This document shows, piece by piece, positions 40,204-49,431 of a stretch of 58,128 nucleotides of DNA. The stretch spans positions 10,001 to 68,128 of the forward strand of contig CACEMR010000006.1 of NCBI GenBank assembly GCA_902560725.1, given 5' to 3'. The position numbers and the translations under genes are program-made. This DNA is from an uncultured Alphaproteobacteria bacterium. GTDB taxonomy: Bacteria > Pseudomonadota > Alphaproteobacteria > HIMB59 > GCA-002718135. The notes beneath the pieces were generated by a model. That model saw nothing but the letters and a program-made list of their open reading frames with translations. It was not told where the DNA came from and searched no databases. Each line of letters starts with the position of its first letter. The stretch's first letter is position 1.

Positions 40204-41241
40204 ATGTCTAATGTTTTACCATTAAAGAAAAAAGAAATTACTTTTGAACAGGATATTGATGAAATATCAGCATTATTTAAAGAAGATTTAGTTTCTGTAA
40301 ACACTATCATTCTTGACAAGTTGGATAGTAATGTTCCTTTGGTTCAAGAAGTTGCAAAGTATCTAATTCTTTCTGGAGGTAAGAGATTAAGACCCCTCTT
40401 AACAGTATCTAGTTTCCACTTGATAAACAATGGGGGCTTGCAAGAAGAAAATTCTATAAACCATATTGGTCTTGCAGCTGCTGTAGAATTTATTCATACA
40501 GCAACACTGTTGCATGATGATGTTATCGATGAAAGCAAACAACGTCGAGGTAAGCCAACTGCAAATGAAAAATGGAAAAACAAAACAAGTGTATTAGTAG
40601 GAGATTTTCTATTTAGTAGAGCATTTCAACTAATGACAAAGTATGGAAATTCAGCAACATTAAAAATCTTAGCTGATACAAGTGTTACAATTTCTGAAGG
40701 GGAAGTTTTAGAATTAGCTAATGATAAAAATCTTGAAATTAATGAAGATTTATATTTTGATGTAGTCAATGCCAAAACTGCATCTTTATTTAGTGCGGCT
40801 TGTCAAGTAGGATCGATAAGTGCAAACGGAACAAAAGCTGAAATTAATGCATTGAAATCATTTGGAACAAACTTTGGAATGACTTTTCAATTAATAGATG
40901 ATGCAATTGATTATTCATCAAATCAAAAAATTATAGGTAAAAATATAGGAGATGATTTTAAAGAAGGTAAAATAACTCTTCCAATTATTTTAGCCTTTGG
41001 AAGATCAAACGATAAGGAAAAAAGGTTCTGGAATAGAACCATTTCAAAGTTAAAACAAGAATTAGGAGACTTTGACAATGCACTAGAAATTATAAATAAA
41101 TATCAATGCATTGAAGATACCATAACTAGAGCAAAACATTTTTCTAACGTAGCAATTGACTCAATCGATATATTTAAAGAAAGTAAATTTAAAGAAAAGC
41201 TAGCTTCATTGGTGTCGACGAGTTTATCGAGAATATATTAA
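40204..41241 (+). CDS. ispB: polyprenyl diphosphate synthase (octaprenyl/decaprenyl type)
   Basis: The 345-residue trans-prenyltransferase has SGGKRLRP, the first aspartate-rich motif LLHDDVIDES and second motif QLIDDAIDY. It makes the isoprenoid side chain of ubiquinone. Alphaproteobacteria usually make ubiquinone-10, so decaprenyl is as likely as octaprenyl. The stop overlaps the convergent DUF6165 gene by 4 bases. Confidence 0.9.
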   Translation: MSNVLPLKKKEITFEQDIDEISALFKEDLVSVNTIILDKLDSNVPLVQEVAKYLILSGGKRLRPLLTVSSFHLINNGGLQEENSINHIGLAAAVEFIHTATLLHDDVIDESKQRRGKPTANEKWKNKTSVLVGDFLFSRAFQLMTKYGNSATLKILADTSVTISEGEVLELANDKNLEINEDLYFDVVNAKTASLFSAACQVGSISANGTKAEINALKSFGTNFGMTFQLIDDAIDYSSNQKIIGKNIGDDFKEGKITLPIILAFGRSNDKEKRFWNRTISKLKQELGDFDNALEIINKYQCIEDTITRAKHFSNVAIDSIDIFKESKFKEKLASLVSTSLSRIY

Positions 41242-41624
41242 CTATATTCTTCGTATGATTTAACCTCAACTAGTTCAGAACCAAAATTGTTATTAATATC
41301 AGATTTTACATTAGCTCTTTGATCATTAGTAAAATAAACACTTCTTGCTAATTCTATAAATGTTTGATCAAATTTTTTATCTTTTTCACATTCTCTGATT
41401 TCATCCTCTATCTTCCATAATTTGGAATTAATATCATTAAGTTTATCAAGGTAGGTTTGAATTTCTTCTTGCTCAACATATTGTGCTAGAGTTTTTTTTA
41501 AAACATCTAACTCCTTAGTTACATGATTTAATTTTTTTTGATCAGATATATTTTTTTGTTTAATCATTAGGATAGAAACTTTATCTACTAACTCACCAAG
41601 AGATATAGGTGTATTAATTAGCAT
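41238..41624 (-). CDS. DUF6165 family protein
   Basis: The 128-residue protein matches DUF6165: ISLGELVDKVSILMIKQ at the front, a long coiled-coil-like helix, and a C-terminal KSYEEY. Members often neighbour glycosyltransferase and sugar-nucleotide genes; function unknown. Its start shares a base with the end of the cupin gene. Confidence 0.75.
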   Translation of the reverse strand: MLINTPISLGELVDKVSILMIKQKNISDQKKLNHVTKELDVLKKTLAQYVEQEEIQTYLDKLNDINSKLWKIEDEIRECEKDKKFDQTFIELARSVYFTNDQRANVKSDINNNFGSELVEVKSYEEYS

Positions 41625-41968
41625 TAAACTCTTTCGTAGATGTCTTCATATCTTTTAATGTCATTTTCATCTAGTCTTTCTCCATACCACATTTCTATTA
41701 TTATTAAATCATCACTTTCCTTATTTGACATTCTATGAATTGTACCTTTAGGTATAAAAATATTTTCATTTTCTTTGAGAATAGAAATATTATTATTAAT
41801 AGTAACTTCTGCTTGTCCTTTAGCAACAATCCAATGTTCTGATCGATATTTATGACTTTGAAGAGATAATACGCCACCTGGTTTTACATAGATTTTTTTT
41901 ACAAGAAAATTTTCTCCTGAATTTAAAATTGTGAAGGATCCCCATGGTTTTTCTACTACAGAATTCAT
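41624..41968 (-). CDS. mannose-6-phosphate isomerase-like cupin
   Basis: The 114-residue protein is a single cupin domain like the C-terminal half of type II phosphomannose isomerase/ManC: EKPWGSF, KPGGVLSLQSHKYRSEHW with the metal histidines, and FIPKGTIHRM. The pyrophosphorylase half is missing, so it is a stand-alone isomerase-type domain. It may feed mannose units to the surface glycan. Confidence 0.8.
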   Translation of the reverse strand: MNSVVEKPWGSFTILNSGENFLVKKIYVKPGGVLSLQSHKYRSEHWIVAKGQAEVTINNNISILKENENIFIPKGTIHRMSNKESDDLIIIEMWYGERLDENDIKRYEDIYERV

Positions 41969-42007
41969 TATGAATGTTTGTTTATATATTATATATTTAT
42001 TTTCAAA

Positions 42008-42655
42008 ATGGTAAAAATATCTCCTTCAATTTTATCAGCAGATCTTCTAAAAATAGAGGAAGAGGTAATATCACTTGATAAGAGTGGAGCTGATTATATC
42101 CATATTGATATAATGGATGGTCATTATGTTCCAAATATAACTTTTGGACCAAATATTGTTAAATCTATTAAGAGTATAACTACTAAAACACTAGATGTTC
42201 ACCTTATGATAGAGCCTGTGGAACCATATATTAAAGAGTTTATTGATGCGGGATCTGATATAATTAGCTTTCACCCAGAAGCTGACAATAATGCATCACA
42301 AATTATTGATATTATAAATAATGCAAGTATAAAATCTGGAATAGCAATACATCCAGATAAAAATGTTTTAGATTTTGAACATTTGTTTAAAAAAATTCAG
42401 CAAGTTATTGTTATGACAGTGGTACCTGGTTTTGGTGGACAAAGATTTATGGAAAATCAAATTCAAAAAATAAAAGAACTTAAAGATATTCGCAAAGAAA
42501 ATAATTATAATTTTGAAATATCTGTTGATGGGGGAATAAATAATGAAACTGGTAAATTATGCATTGAAAATGGTGTTGATGTTTTAGCAGTTGGATCATA
42601 TTTACTTTCACAAGATGATCAAAATTATAATAAAATTATAAATGCTTTAAAATAA
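42008..42655 (+). CDS. rpe: ribulose-phosphate 3-epimerase
   Basis: The 215-residue TIM barrel has SPSILSADLL, HIDIMDGHYVPN, VMTVVPGFGGQRF and VDGGIN, all Rpe motifs. It interconverts ribulose-5-phosphate and xylulose-5-phosphate. The ATG at 42008 was preferred over a TTG at 41978 because family members begin at this point. The LysR gene begins at the overlapping last base. Confidence 0.95.
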   Translation: MVKISPSILSADLLKIEEEVISLDKSGADYIHIDIMDGHYVPNITFGPNIVKSIKSITTKTLDVHLMIEPVEPYIKEFIDAGSDIISFHPEADNNASQIIDIINNASIKSGIAIHPDKNVLDFEHLFKKIQQVIVMTVVPGFGGQRFMENQIQKIKELKDIRKENNYNFEISVDGGINNETGKLCIENGVDVLAVGSYLLSQDDQNYNKIINALK

Positions 42656-43542
42656 TGGACTGGGATAAATTAAAATCATTTTATGAAATAGCACTTGCAA
42701 GAAGTATTTCAAAAGCTAGTGTAAAGTTAAATATAAGTCAATCAGCATTAAGCAGACAAATTCAAGATTTAGAGTTTGATTTAAAAACTCCATTGTTTAT
42801 TCGACATCAAAAAGGAGTAAGATTAACTGAACAAGGAGAAAATTTATTTAATACGGTAAATCAAATTAATTTTTCGATATCAGATTTTGAAAAAAAATTG
42901 TTAGACAAAAAAACAAAACCAGTAGGGAAGTTAACTGTAAGTACCACAGTTGGTTTTGGATCAACATGGTTAACACCACGCATAAATAAATTTGTTGATC
43001 AATATCCTGACATTGAAGTAAGTTTATTGATGAGTGATGATGAAATAGATTTAGCATCAAGAGTTGCTGATGTAGCAGTTAGAGTAAAAAAACCAACTCA
43101 GGCAAATTTAATTTTTAAAAAATTTGTGAACTTTCATAATCATATTTATGGTGCTGCAGAATACTTACAAAAAAACGGGATACCAAGAAATGCAAATGAT
43201 TTAGATAAACATGATTTAATTTGCTTTGGTGCAGGCTTACCTTCACCTATATCTAACATTGATTGGATATTAAAAATTGGAAAAGAAGGAACAAAAAGAC
43301 GTCCAAAATTTAGAGTAAATAGTATTTATGCCATGTCATTAGCAATAGAAAAAGCTAGCGGTTTAGCGTCACTACCAGATTACATGGTTGCTGATAAGCC
43401 TCAATTAGTAAGAGTTCTTCCAAATCTTGAAGGACCGTCATATCAAACCTACTTTGTTTATCCTGAGTCATTTAAAAATGATAGAAGGCTTGAGGTTTTT
43501 CGTGACTTTTTATTTAATGAAGCGAAAGATTGGCATTATTAG
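42655..43542 (+). CDS. LysR-family transcriptional regulator
   Basis: The 295-residue protein has the N-terminal LysR winged helix (SKASVKLNISQSALSRQIQDLE, with helix-turn-helix) and a substrate-binding domain from about residue 90. It overlaps rpe by one base. The next genes are the tiny basic peptide and the SbmA/BacA-like transporter, but LysR targets are not necessarily adjacent. No target can be named. Confidence 0.9.
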   Translation: MDWDKLKSFYEIALARSISKASVKLNISQSALSRQIQDLEFDLKTPLFIRHQKGVRLTEQGENLFNTVNQINFSISDFEKKLLDKKTKPVGKLTVSTTVGFGSTWLTPRINKFVDQYPDIEVSLLMSDDEIDLASRVADVAVRVKKPTQANLIFKKFVNFHNHIYGAAEYLQKNGIPRNANDLDKHDLICFGAGLPSPISNIDWILKIGKEGTKRRPKFRVNSIYAMSLAIEKASGLASLPDYMVADKPQLVRVLPNLEGPSYQTYFVYPESFKNDRRLEVFRDFLFNEAKDWHY

Positions 43543-43545
43543 TCT

Positions 43546-43573
43546 TTGACTTAATTTTTTATTTTTGTATACC
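43546..43573 (+). promoter_or_regulatory. predicted sigma70 promoter for the 27-aa basic peptide
   Basis: A -35 TTGACT (43546-43551), a 16-base spacer and a -10 TATACC (43568-43573) lie directly upstream of the ATG at 43585. The expected transcript start near 43580 leaves a leader of about 5 bases, so the mRNA would be leaderless or nearly so. Confidence 0.5.
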
Positions 43574-43584
43574 GTAACTTCATT

Positions 43585-43668
43585 ATGGGATATCCAAAAA
43601 AACACAGAGGAAGACGTAAAAGAGGTTCTAAATATAGAAGGAACAAAAAACGTCAGAAAAAGAAATAA
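43585..43668 (+). CDS. 27-residue highly basic peptide
   Basis: This ATG-to-TAA frame encodes MGYPKKHRGRRKRGSKYRRN plus seven further residues rich in Lys. About 17 of 27 residues are Lys, Arg or His and none is acidic, which resembles small ribosomal or RNA-binding peptides such as bTHX or AURKAIP1-type proteins. No confident family match can be made. There is no ribosome binding site, but a good promoter lies so close that leaderless translation would fit. It sits in an otherwise unexplained 177-base gap. Confidence 0.55.
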   Translation: MGYPKKHRGRRKRGSKYRRNKKRQKKK

Positions 43669-43719
43669 TTCATTTTTTTAACTACTTTTTTATATAACTT
43701 ATAAGACTATATAATATTT

Positions 43720-44721
43720 ATGTTTAAATTTTTTACTGAACCAAAATGGTATCTATGGGCATGGGCAGGTTCTATAATTATTCTTTCATCTCTTTGGATT
43801 CAAGTACAAATTGACGTCAGAATTAATGAATGGTTTGGTGATTTTTATGACATGATACAAAAAGCTCTCGGTGAACCAAATTCTATTACCATCACTGAAT
43901 ATTGGGCTAGTCTTCTTTCATTCATAACATTAGCAGGAATTTATGTTGCATTGGCAGTTGCTGTTAGTTTTTTTACTGCTCATTTTTTATTTAGATGGCG
44001 AACAGCAATGGTAGAATGGTATCATTCAGTTTATGATCAGGCCAGAACTATAGAAGGTGCATCTCAAAGGGTTCAGGAAGATACTATAAAATTTTCAAGA
44101 ATTATGGAAGGACTTGGTACAAGTTTCATAGAAGCTGTCATGATCATTGTTGAATTTATCCCTATTTTATTTGGATTAAGTATTGGTATACCAATCTTCT
44201 TTTTTGGAGATTGGGAATATGGTTTAATTACTGGAGCATTATTGTGGTCTGTAGGTGGTACGTTGTTTTTAATTATTCTTGGATTAATATTAAGACTAGT
44301 TGGAGTTGAGTATGATTTGCAAAAACAGGAAGCTGCTTATAGAAAAATTTTAGTAATAGCTGAAGATGATGGAACAGTTAGACCAAAGAAATTAGAAGAA
44401 TTATTTGATGATGTAAGAAAAATTCACTTTCTAAGTTATGTGAGATACTTATATTTTAATATTGGTAGAGTTGCCTACCTTCAAGCAAATGTTTTAAGCG
44501 CATACGTATTTCTTGCTCCTGCAATTGTTGCTGGAGTTGTGACTTTAGGAGTAATGCAGCAAATTATTAGAGCTTTTGGAAGAGTTGAAGGATCCATGCA
44601 ATATTTATTAAGAGCATGGCCAACAATCATTGAACTTGCAAGTGTATATAAAAGATTACGAGAATTTGAGAATAAAATAGAAAAAAATATTAAGGATGAA
44701 AAAACTGGTATAGTTCGTTAG
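43720..44721 (+). CDS. SbmA/BacA-family peptide transporter
   Basis: The 333-residue membrane protein matches SbmA/BacA: an N-terminal WYLWAWAG, RWRTAMVEWYHSVYDQ, and RIEGASQRVQEDT-like sequence (here ARTIEGASQRVQEDT), with several TM segments and no ATPase domain. SbmA and BacA take up proline-rich peptides, bleomycin and some modified peptides with the proton gradient; BacA also affects very-long-chain fatty acids in rhizobia. Its stop overlaps the GTG start of fxsA. Confidence 0.88.
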   Translation: MFKFFTEPKWYLWAWAGSIIILSSLWIQVQIDVRINEWFGDFYDMIQKALGEPNSITITEYWASLLSFITLAGIYVALAVAVSFFTAHFLFRWRTAMVEWYHSVYDQARTIEGASQRVQEDTIKFSRIMEGLGTSFIEAVMIIVEFIPILFGLSIGIPIFFFGDWEYGLITGALLWSVGGTLFLIILGLILRLVGVEYDLQKQEAAYRKILVIAEDDGTVRPKKLEELFDDVRKIHFLSYVRYLYFNIGRVAYLQANVLSAYVFLAPAIVAGVVTLGVMQQIIRAFGRVEGSMQYLLRAWPTIIELASVYKRLREFENKIEKNIKDEKTGIVR

Positions 44722-45080
44722 TGATTTTTTTAGTTTTTATAATTATTCCAATTATTGAGATTAGTATTTTTATAACAATTGGAACAAATATTGGCATCTT
44801 AAATACAATAGCTATTATTCTTATTACAGCATTAGTTGGTATTTTCTTAGTAAGAAGACAAGGAATAAAGCTTTTATTTGATGCACAAAAAAATTTATCA
44901 CAAGGAATAATGCCTACAGAGGAGATCAAAGGAGGAATATTTCTTCTTATATCTGGATTGTTATTAATTACTCCGGGGTTTTTTACTGATTGCATTGGTT
45001 TTTCTTTTTTTTTAAAACCAGTCCAAAACTTAGTAGCTCTTCAGGCTAAAAAATATTTCAAATCAAGAATTCGCTATTAG
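44721..45080 (+). CDS. fxsA: FxsA-family membrane protein
   Basis: The 119-residue protein starts at GTG and has the FxsA core of three hydrophobic segments with LLLITPGFFTDCIG. FxsA is an inner-membrane protein that in E. coli relieves phage T7 exclusion when overproduced; its native role is unclear. It is coupled to the SbmA/BacA-like gene. It overlaps the convergent aldolase gene by 18 bases. Confidence 0.85.
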   Translation: MIFLVFIIIPIIEISIFITIGTNIGILNTIAIILITALVGIFLVRRQGIKLLFDAQKNLSQGIMPTEEIKGGIFLLISGLLLITPGFFTDCIGFSFFLKPVQNLVALQAKKYFKSRIRY

Positions 45081-45992
45081 CGGATCAATTTTTTTAATTA
45101 ATTCATTTAATATTAAAACTGATTTATGATTTTGTGGTTCATGTATTTTTTTTAAAGGAGGTAATACATTGTTCCATTCAGAAATATTATCAACAATAGA
45201 AAAATATGCTTTCATTAAACTTATTGGCTCATGCGATGTTATGACTTGTCTTATTTGAATTAATAATTTTTGTAATTCTGAAAAGTTATTGATTTGATTT
45301 TCATTTTTGTAATTTTTAATAATAAAACTTAATAATTTTCCACACACATTTGTTCCTGCTGTTATAGCACCAGCTCCGCCTCTTTTAACAACATTTAAAG
45401 CTAAACTATCATGGCCACAAAAAACTGCAAAATTATCAAAATATTTAATTACTTTCATCATTCTATCACCATCTCCACTTGAATCTTTAAGACCAACAAT
45501 ATTTTTTGGATAAAACTTTAGTAACATCTCAATAATTTTGAAATTAATAGGTACATAAGAATTTTGAGGTATGTGATATAAAATATATTGCATTTCATTT
45601 ATGCCAACTTTTTCAATAATATGGCGATAATAATTGATCACTCCTTCATCGCTAACATTTTTATAGTAAAATGGTGGAAGTAAAAGAACAGCTTTTACTT
45701 TGTAAGTGGCTGCATGTTTTGTCATTTCAATTGCATCATTTAAAGATGAAGATCCAGTACCTGGTATTAAGATTTTAGGATCAATTCTATTTGAGAGTAA
45801 AAATTCTAGAGTATCCTTTTTTTCTTTAATGGAAAAACTGTTAGCTTCACCAGTTGTTCCAAATATTGCTAAACCATCATGACCTTGTCGCATCAAGTGC
45901 TGGCAATGACGGAGATAGAGGTCTTGATTTATAGATAAATCTTTCCTAACTGGCGTAAGGGCAGCACTAAATACACCTGATATATTATGCAT
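45063..45992 (-). CDS. DapA/NAL-superfamily aldolase
   Basis: The 309-residue TIM-barrel protein has GTTGEANSFS, Tyr in ILYHIPQ, and the Schiff-base lysine in IVGLKDSSGD. The usual arginine of true dihydrodipicolinate synthase after the tyrosine is replaced (HIPQNS), so it is more likely an aldolase for another 2-keto acid, such as a keto-deoxy sugar acid or hydroxy-oxoglutarate. It overlaps uppP by 8 bases. Confidence 0.78.
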   Translation of the reverse strand: MHNISGVFSAALTPVRKDLSINQDLYLRHCQHLMRQGHDGLAIFGTTGEANSFSIKEKKDTLEFLLSNRIDPKILIPGTGSSSLNDAIEMTKHAATYKVKAVLLLPPFYYKNVSDEGVINYYRHIIEKVGINEMQYILYHIPQNSYVPINFKIIEMLLKFYPKNIVGLKDSSGDGDRMMKVIKYFDNFAVFCGHDSLALNVVKRGGAGAITAGTNVCGKLLSFIIKNYKNENQINNFSELQKLLIQIRQVITSHEPISLMKAYFSIVDNISEWNNVLPPLKKIHEPQNHKSVLILNELIKKIDPLIANS

Positions 45993-46770
45993 AAAAATAT
46001 AATAAGATAAAACCCAACATAACTCTATAAATAATAAATATATTAAATGTAGATCTTTGAATGAAATGCATCATAAGATTAATAGATAATAGTGCTGTCA
46101 CACATGCAATAAATGCCGCAAAAATAGATTGATATAAATTAATATTTGCCTCTGAATTGCTTACTATATCAATGCTTGTTAGAATAAGAGAAGCCAAAAT
46201 AATAGGAATTGATAATAGCATTGAAAATATTGCTGCTGAAGAACGATCAAAACCTAAAAACCTTGCACCAGTAATTGTTACACCTGCTCTACTTGCCCCA
46301 GGAATAAAAGCTAAAATTTGAAATAAGCCAATTATAAATGCTTGAATATAAGTCATGTTTTCCCATTTAGATATTTTGATTTTAAAATGATCAGCAAAAA
46401 ATAGTAAAGCTGCAAAAATAATACTCGTAATTGCTACAACTTTTAAATCTCTAAAATAATTTTGAACGAAATCAAAAATAAAATATCCCACTATAACTGC
46501 AGGAAGAGTAGCAATAATAATATTTATAAAATTTTCATTATTACTTATTTTAAATGTAAGTATATTCCTAAACAAAGAGAAAATATGATTTCTTAAATAA
46601 ATTATTACAGCTAACAATGTGCCCACATGTACAGCAACATCGGTAAATAAACCTTGATCTTGCCAATCAGTTAATTCTGATACCAGAACTAAATGTCCAG
46701 AAGAACTAATAGGTAAAAATTCTGTAAAACCCTGAACAATACCAAGGATAAAATATTGAAGTTCAAACAT
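45985..46770 (-). CDS. uppP: undecaprenyl-diphosphatase UppP
   Basis: The 261-residue membrane enzyme has the QGFTEFLPISSSGHL motif and the second signature PGASRAGVTITGA. It recycles undecaprenyl diphosphate for peptidoglycan and glycan export. The start shares a base with the end of the exonuclease gene. Confidence 0.95.
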   Translation of the reverse strand: MFELQYFILGIVQGFTEFLPISSSGHLVLVSELTDWQDQGLFTDVAVHVGTLLAVIIYLRNHIFSLFRNILTFKISNNENFINIIIATLPAVIVGYFIFDFVQNYFRDLKVVAITSIIFAALLFFADHFKIKISKWENMTYIQAFIIGLFQILAFIPGASRAGVTITGARFLGFDRSSAAIFSMLLSIPIILASLILTSIDIVSNSEANINLYQSIFAAFIACVTALLSINLMMHFIQRSTFNIFIIYRVMLGFILLYFYA

Positions 46771-48281
46771 TAACCGAAGATAACTTTACTTAATTCTTTC
46801 CCACTTGGAAGAGGTTCTGCATTTTTATTAGAAAAATATTTTTCCATAAAACTAAGATAAATATTGTAGTCTTTTAAGATTTGCATTTTTTGATTTTTAT
46901 TTTCATCATCGCTCTCTTCCATTTTTGAAAATTCTGTATCTGTTTGAGACATGGCTTCAGGAATAGTCGTAAATGGTCTTTCTTGATTTATTACTAAACG
47001 ATCATGTAACTCACGATGAACCATTTTGAAATCATCCTTCGATAAAGTTTTTGGACTTTCATCAAATATAAGTCTTTTTAAAATAAAGTTCGCTCTTGGC
47101 TCCTTAATAGATAAAGCAATTTTATATTTTTCGTTCCAATCACTCTGATCATGAAATTTAGCTATTTCTGTTGATTGTTTAAAGTCAAGAAAGGCATTAG
47201 CTTTGCTTTCAGGAAAAATATTATCTTGAGATGACTCATCTTCTTTTTCAATGCGTCTATCTATTTCCATAAGTTTAAATTTGTCTGCTAAATTTTTATT
47301 TTTAAATACTATTTTGGCTCTTTCATTAAGTACATCTGCACCAATTTCATCATAAGGCTCATAATTAGCTGCAATTTTACCAGGTAATATGATTGGATGT
47401 TGATTTGTTATTACATATCTATTTTTCTTTTTAATAAGCTTCTTAAACTCTTCTGAATTGGCTTCTAAAAGTGGGGCTGGATCATTGGCTAAATCAATAG
47501 TATGAAACCAACCATTATATTGTGACTCACAAACCATTGATAATGCTTGAAGTTTAATTCTTCCTCCAAAACTAGTCATAAAGCAAAAGCCTTTGTTTTT
47601 ATTTATATATTCAATCGTATCTTCTTTACTCATTGTCATTTGAAGTTGATTCCAATTACTTACATCAGCCTCATTAATAAATTTAGTAAGAGCAATTGAT
47701 GTTTTAACATCTGAAAAAGCGTCATGAGCAAATTCGACAGGCAGGTTGTTCATCTCAGCAATTTTTTCTAACTTAAAACTAGGATTACCTCTTTCGGTGA
47801 GTGGTGTTTTGATACTTGATGGATTGATGGCATATAAGCCTCTTGCTAAATTTAATGTGTCTCCCCTGCTCTTTCTTGTAACATAAGGATACAGCATATG
47901 ATTAAACAAATTATATTCTAAAACTGACTCATCAAATTCTATTATGTTATGTCCAATAAAGGTAGAATTTGGATCATCTTTTTTCCAATCATCAAAAGTA
48001 TCATTTATTTTTTTCATCAGCTCATAAGATGACTGTGGAGCATCAAGTGCTTCTCGCATTCCTTTTAAAGTTGTAATTAATGCACCAGGCTGAGATATAA
48101 TTGAAGTTCTTGGTCTACAAAACTCATTCATATTTTGATTTGTTTGATTAAAATTTGAGTCAGTAACTATTGCAGCAATTTGCATTATCTGTTCCCACTT
48201 AGGGGTCGTTCCAAATGCATTAGGATATTCTTTTTTTCCTCTTCCAGAGGTTTCTAAATCATAAAATATATATTTTGACAC
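46770..48281 (-). CDS. sbcB: exonuclease I-like 3'-5' exonuclease (DEDDh)
   Basis: The 503-residue protein has an N-terminal DEDDh exonuclease domain: FYDLETSG (Asp, Glu), HNIIEFDESVLEYN, and HDAFSDVKTSIAL with the terminal His and Asp. The central region and C-terminal extension match the ExoI layout. ExoI degrades single-stranded DNA in recombination and mismatch repair. The gene is common in gammaproteobacteria and less so in alphaproteobacteria, so orthology to sbcB is probable rather than certain. Confidence 0.82.
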   Translation of the reverse strand: MSKYIFYDLETSGRGKKEYPNAFGTTPKWEQIMQIAAIVTDSNFNQTNQNMNEFCRPRTSIISQPGALITTLKGMREALDAPQSSYELMKKINDTFDDWKKDDPNSTFIGHNIIEFDESVLEYNLFNHMLYPYVTRKSRGDTLNLARGLYAINPSSIKTPLTERGNPSFKLEKIAEMNNLPVEFAHDAFSDVKTSIALTKFINEADVSNWNQLQMTMSKEDTIEYINKNKGFCFMTSFGGRIKLQALSMVCESQYNGWFHTIDLANDPAPLLEANSEEFKKLIKKKNRYVITNQHPIILPGKIAANYEPYDEIGADVLNERAKIVFKNKNLADKFKLMEIDRRIEKEDESSQDNIFPESKANAFLDFKQSTEIAKFHDQSDWNEKYKIALSIKEPRANFILKRLIFDESPKTLSKDDFKMVHRELHDRLVINQERPFTTIPEAMSQTDTEFSKMEESDDENKNQKMQILKDYNIYLSFMEKYFSNKNAEPLPSGKELSKVIFG

Positions 48282-48313
48282 TGATAAAAAACCTTATTCG
48301 TGTTTATAAACTA

Positions 48314-48493
48314 TTAATTATCTCTTTTGGACCAATAAAAATGATAGAAAAGTGTTGCTGCTATCGCAACAAATAATGAAATAAAAGCTACGTAAATTAT
48401 TATTGCAATTGCCCAATATGCTACTGCAATTAACAAACCTAGAGCTGTAATTCCAGCCCAAAAATATAGTAGTCGTTCAAGAAATAATTGCAT
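48314..48493 (-). CDS. small two-span membrane protein (59 aa)
   Basis: An ATG at 48493 opens a 59-residue frame with two hydrophobic stretches (about 11-29 and 31-50) and a charged end YWSKRDN. It fills the gap between the exonuclease and ribokinase genes on the same strand. No family was recognised. The composition is membrane-like rather than random, and it ends before the exonuclease start. Confidence 0.6.
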   Translation of the reverse strand: MQLFLERLLYFWAGITALGLLIAVAYWAIAIIIYVAFISLFVAIAATLFYHFYWSKRDN

Positions 48494-48514
48494 GAATAAA
48501 TTATATATATCTGT

Positions 48515-49429
48515 TTATAGGATTCTATCAATCTCTTCACGAGATGGCATGGAATTGGCTGTACCTATTTTAGTTGTAGATAAACCAGCAGTGGCACTTG
48601 CAAATATCAGGGAGTCTTTAATATTCTGCCCCTCAGTTAACGCTGCAGCTAAACCAGCATTAAAAGCATCGCCAGCCCCAGTTGTATCTACTACTGGATT
48701 TGAAAGATTAGCAATAGGAAGAGAAAATTTTTCCTCACTATTAGCAAAGTATGCTCCTTTTTCTCCAAGAGTTATGACAACATTTTTAATTCCTTTATCC
48801 AATAATTGTGATGCTGCTTTTTCAGCATCTTCATATGTTATAACATCATGATTAACATAGAAACTGGCCTCAGTTTCATTAGGTGTAAAATAATCAATTA
48901 AAGGAAATAAAGAGCTATCAATTTCTGCAGCTGGTGCTGGGTTTAAAATTGTTTTTACATTTAATTTATTTGCTTTTTTTAATGCATAAGTAACAACATC
49001 TTTTGGGGCTTCTAATTGTGTTAAAAATATACTTGAATTTTTAATAGCCTCTTCTGCTTTATCTATATCTTCTTTCGTTATAGCTCCTGCAGCGCCGGGA
49101 AAGACATTAATTGCATTTGCACCTGTTACTTCGTTTACAAGAATACCGGCGGCACCAGTAGAATGGTCTTTTGAAATAATAACATTACTATAATCAACAC
49201 CAGAATTATTATATATTTCTGTTGCCATTGTGCCAAATTGGTCGTCCCCAATTTTTGAAATAAAAAAAGTTTTCGCCCCAGCTTTCGCTGCAGCTACCGC
49301 TTGATTGGAACCCTTTCCACCAGGGCCAATAACAAAATTTTTACCAAGAATTGTTTCACCCTCAACAGGAATTTTTTCTCCAAAAAAAACTAGGTCAGCT
49401 ACAAAAATACCAAGTACGCTAATCGACAT
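48515..49429 (-). CDS. rbsK: ribokinase-family sugar kinase (probable deoxyribokinase)
   Basis: The 304-residue PfkB-family kinase has GPGGKGSNQAVAAAKAG and the second signature VDTTGAGDAFNAG. It is the last gene of the gpsA-deoC-ALDH-RbsD-RbsK unit, starting 2 bases after the mutarotase stop. The deoC neighbour suggests the natural substrate is deoxyribose (deoxyribokinase) rather than, or as well as, ribose. That is inferred from context. Confidence 0.9.
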   Translation of the reverse strand: MSISVLGIFVADLVFFGEKIPVEGETILGKNFVIGPGGKGSNQAVAAAKAGAKTFFISKIGDDQFGTMATEIYNNSGVDYSNVIISKDHSTGAAGILVNEVTGANAINVFPGAAGAITKEDIDKAEEAIKNSSIFLTQLEAPKDVVTYALKKANKLNVKTILNPAPAAEIDSSLFPLIDYFTPNETEASFYVNHDVITYEDAEKAASQLLDKGIKNVVITLGEKGAYFANSEEKFSLPIANLSNPVVDTTGAGDAFNAGLAAALTEGQNIKDSLIFASATAGLSTTKIGTANSMPSREEIDRIL

Positions 49430-49431
49430 AA

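Noticed and set aside
48492-48851. Open frame of 119 codons on the plus strand
   Set aside because: It is antisense to the ribokinase gene, which has full PfkB motifs.
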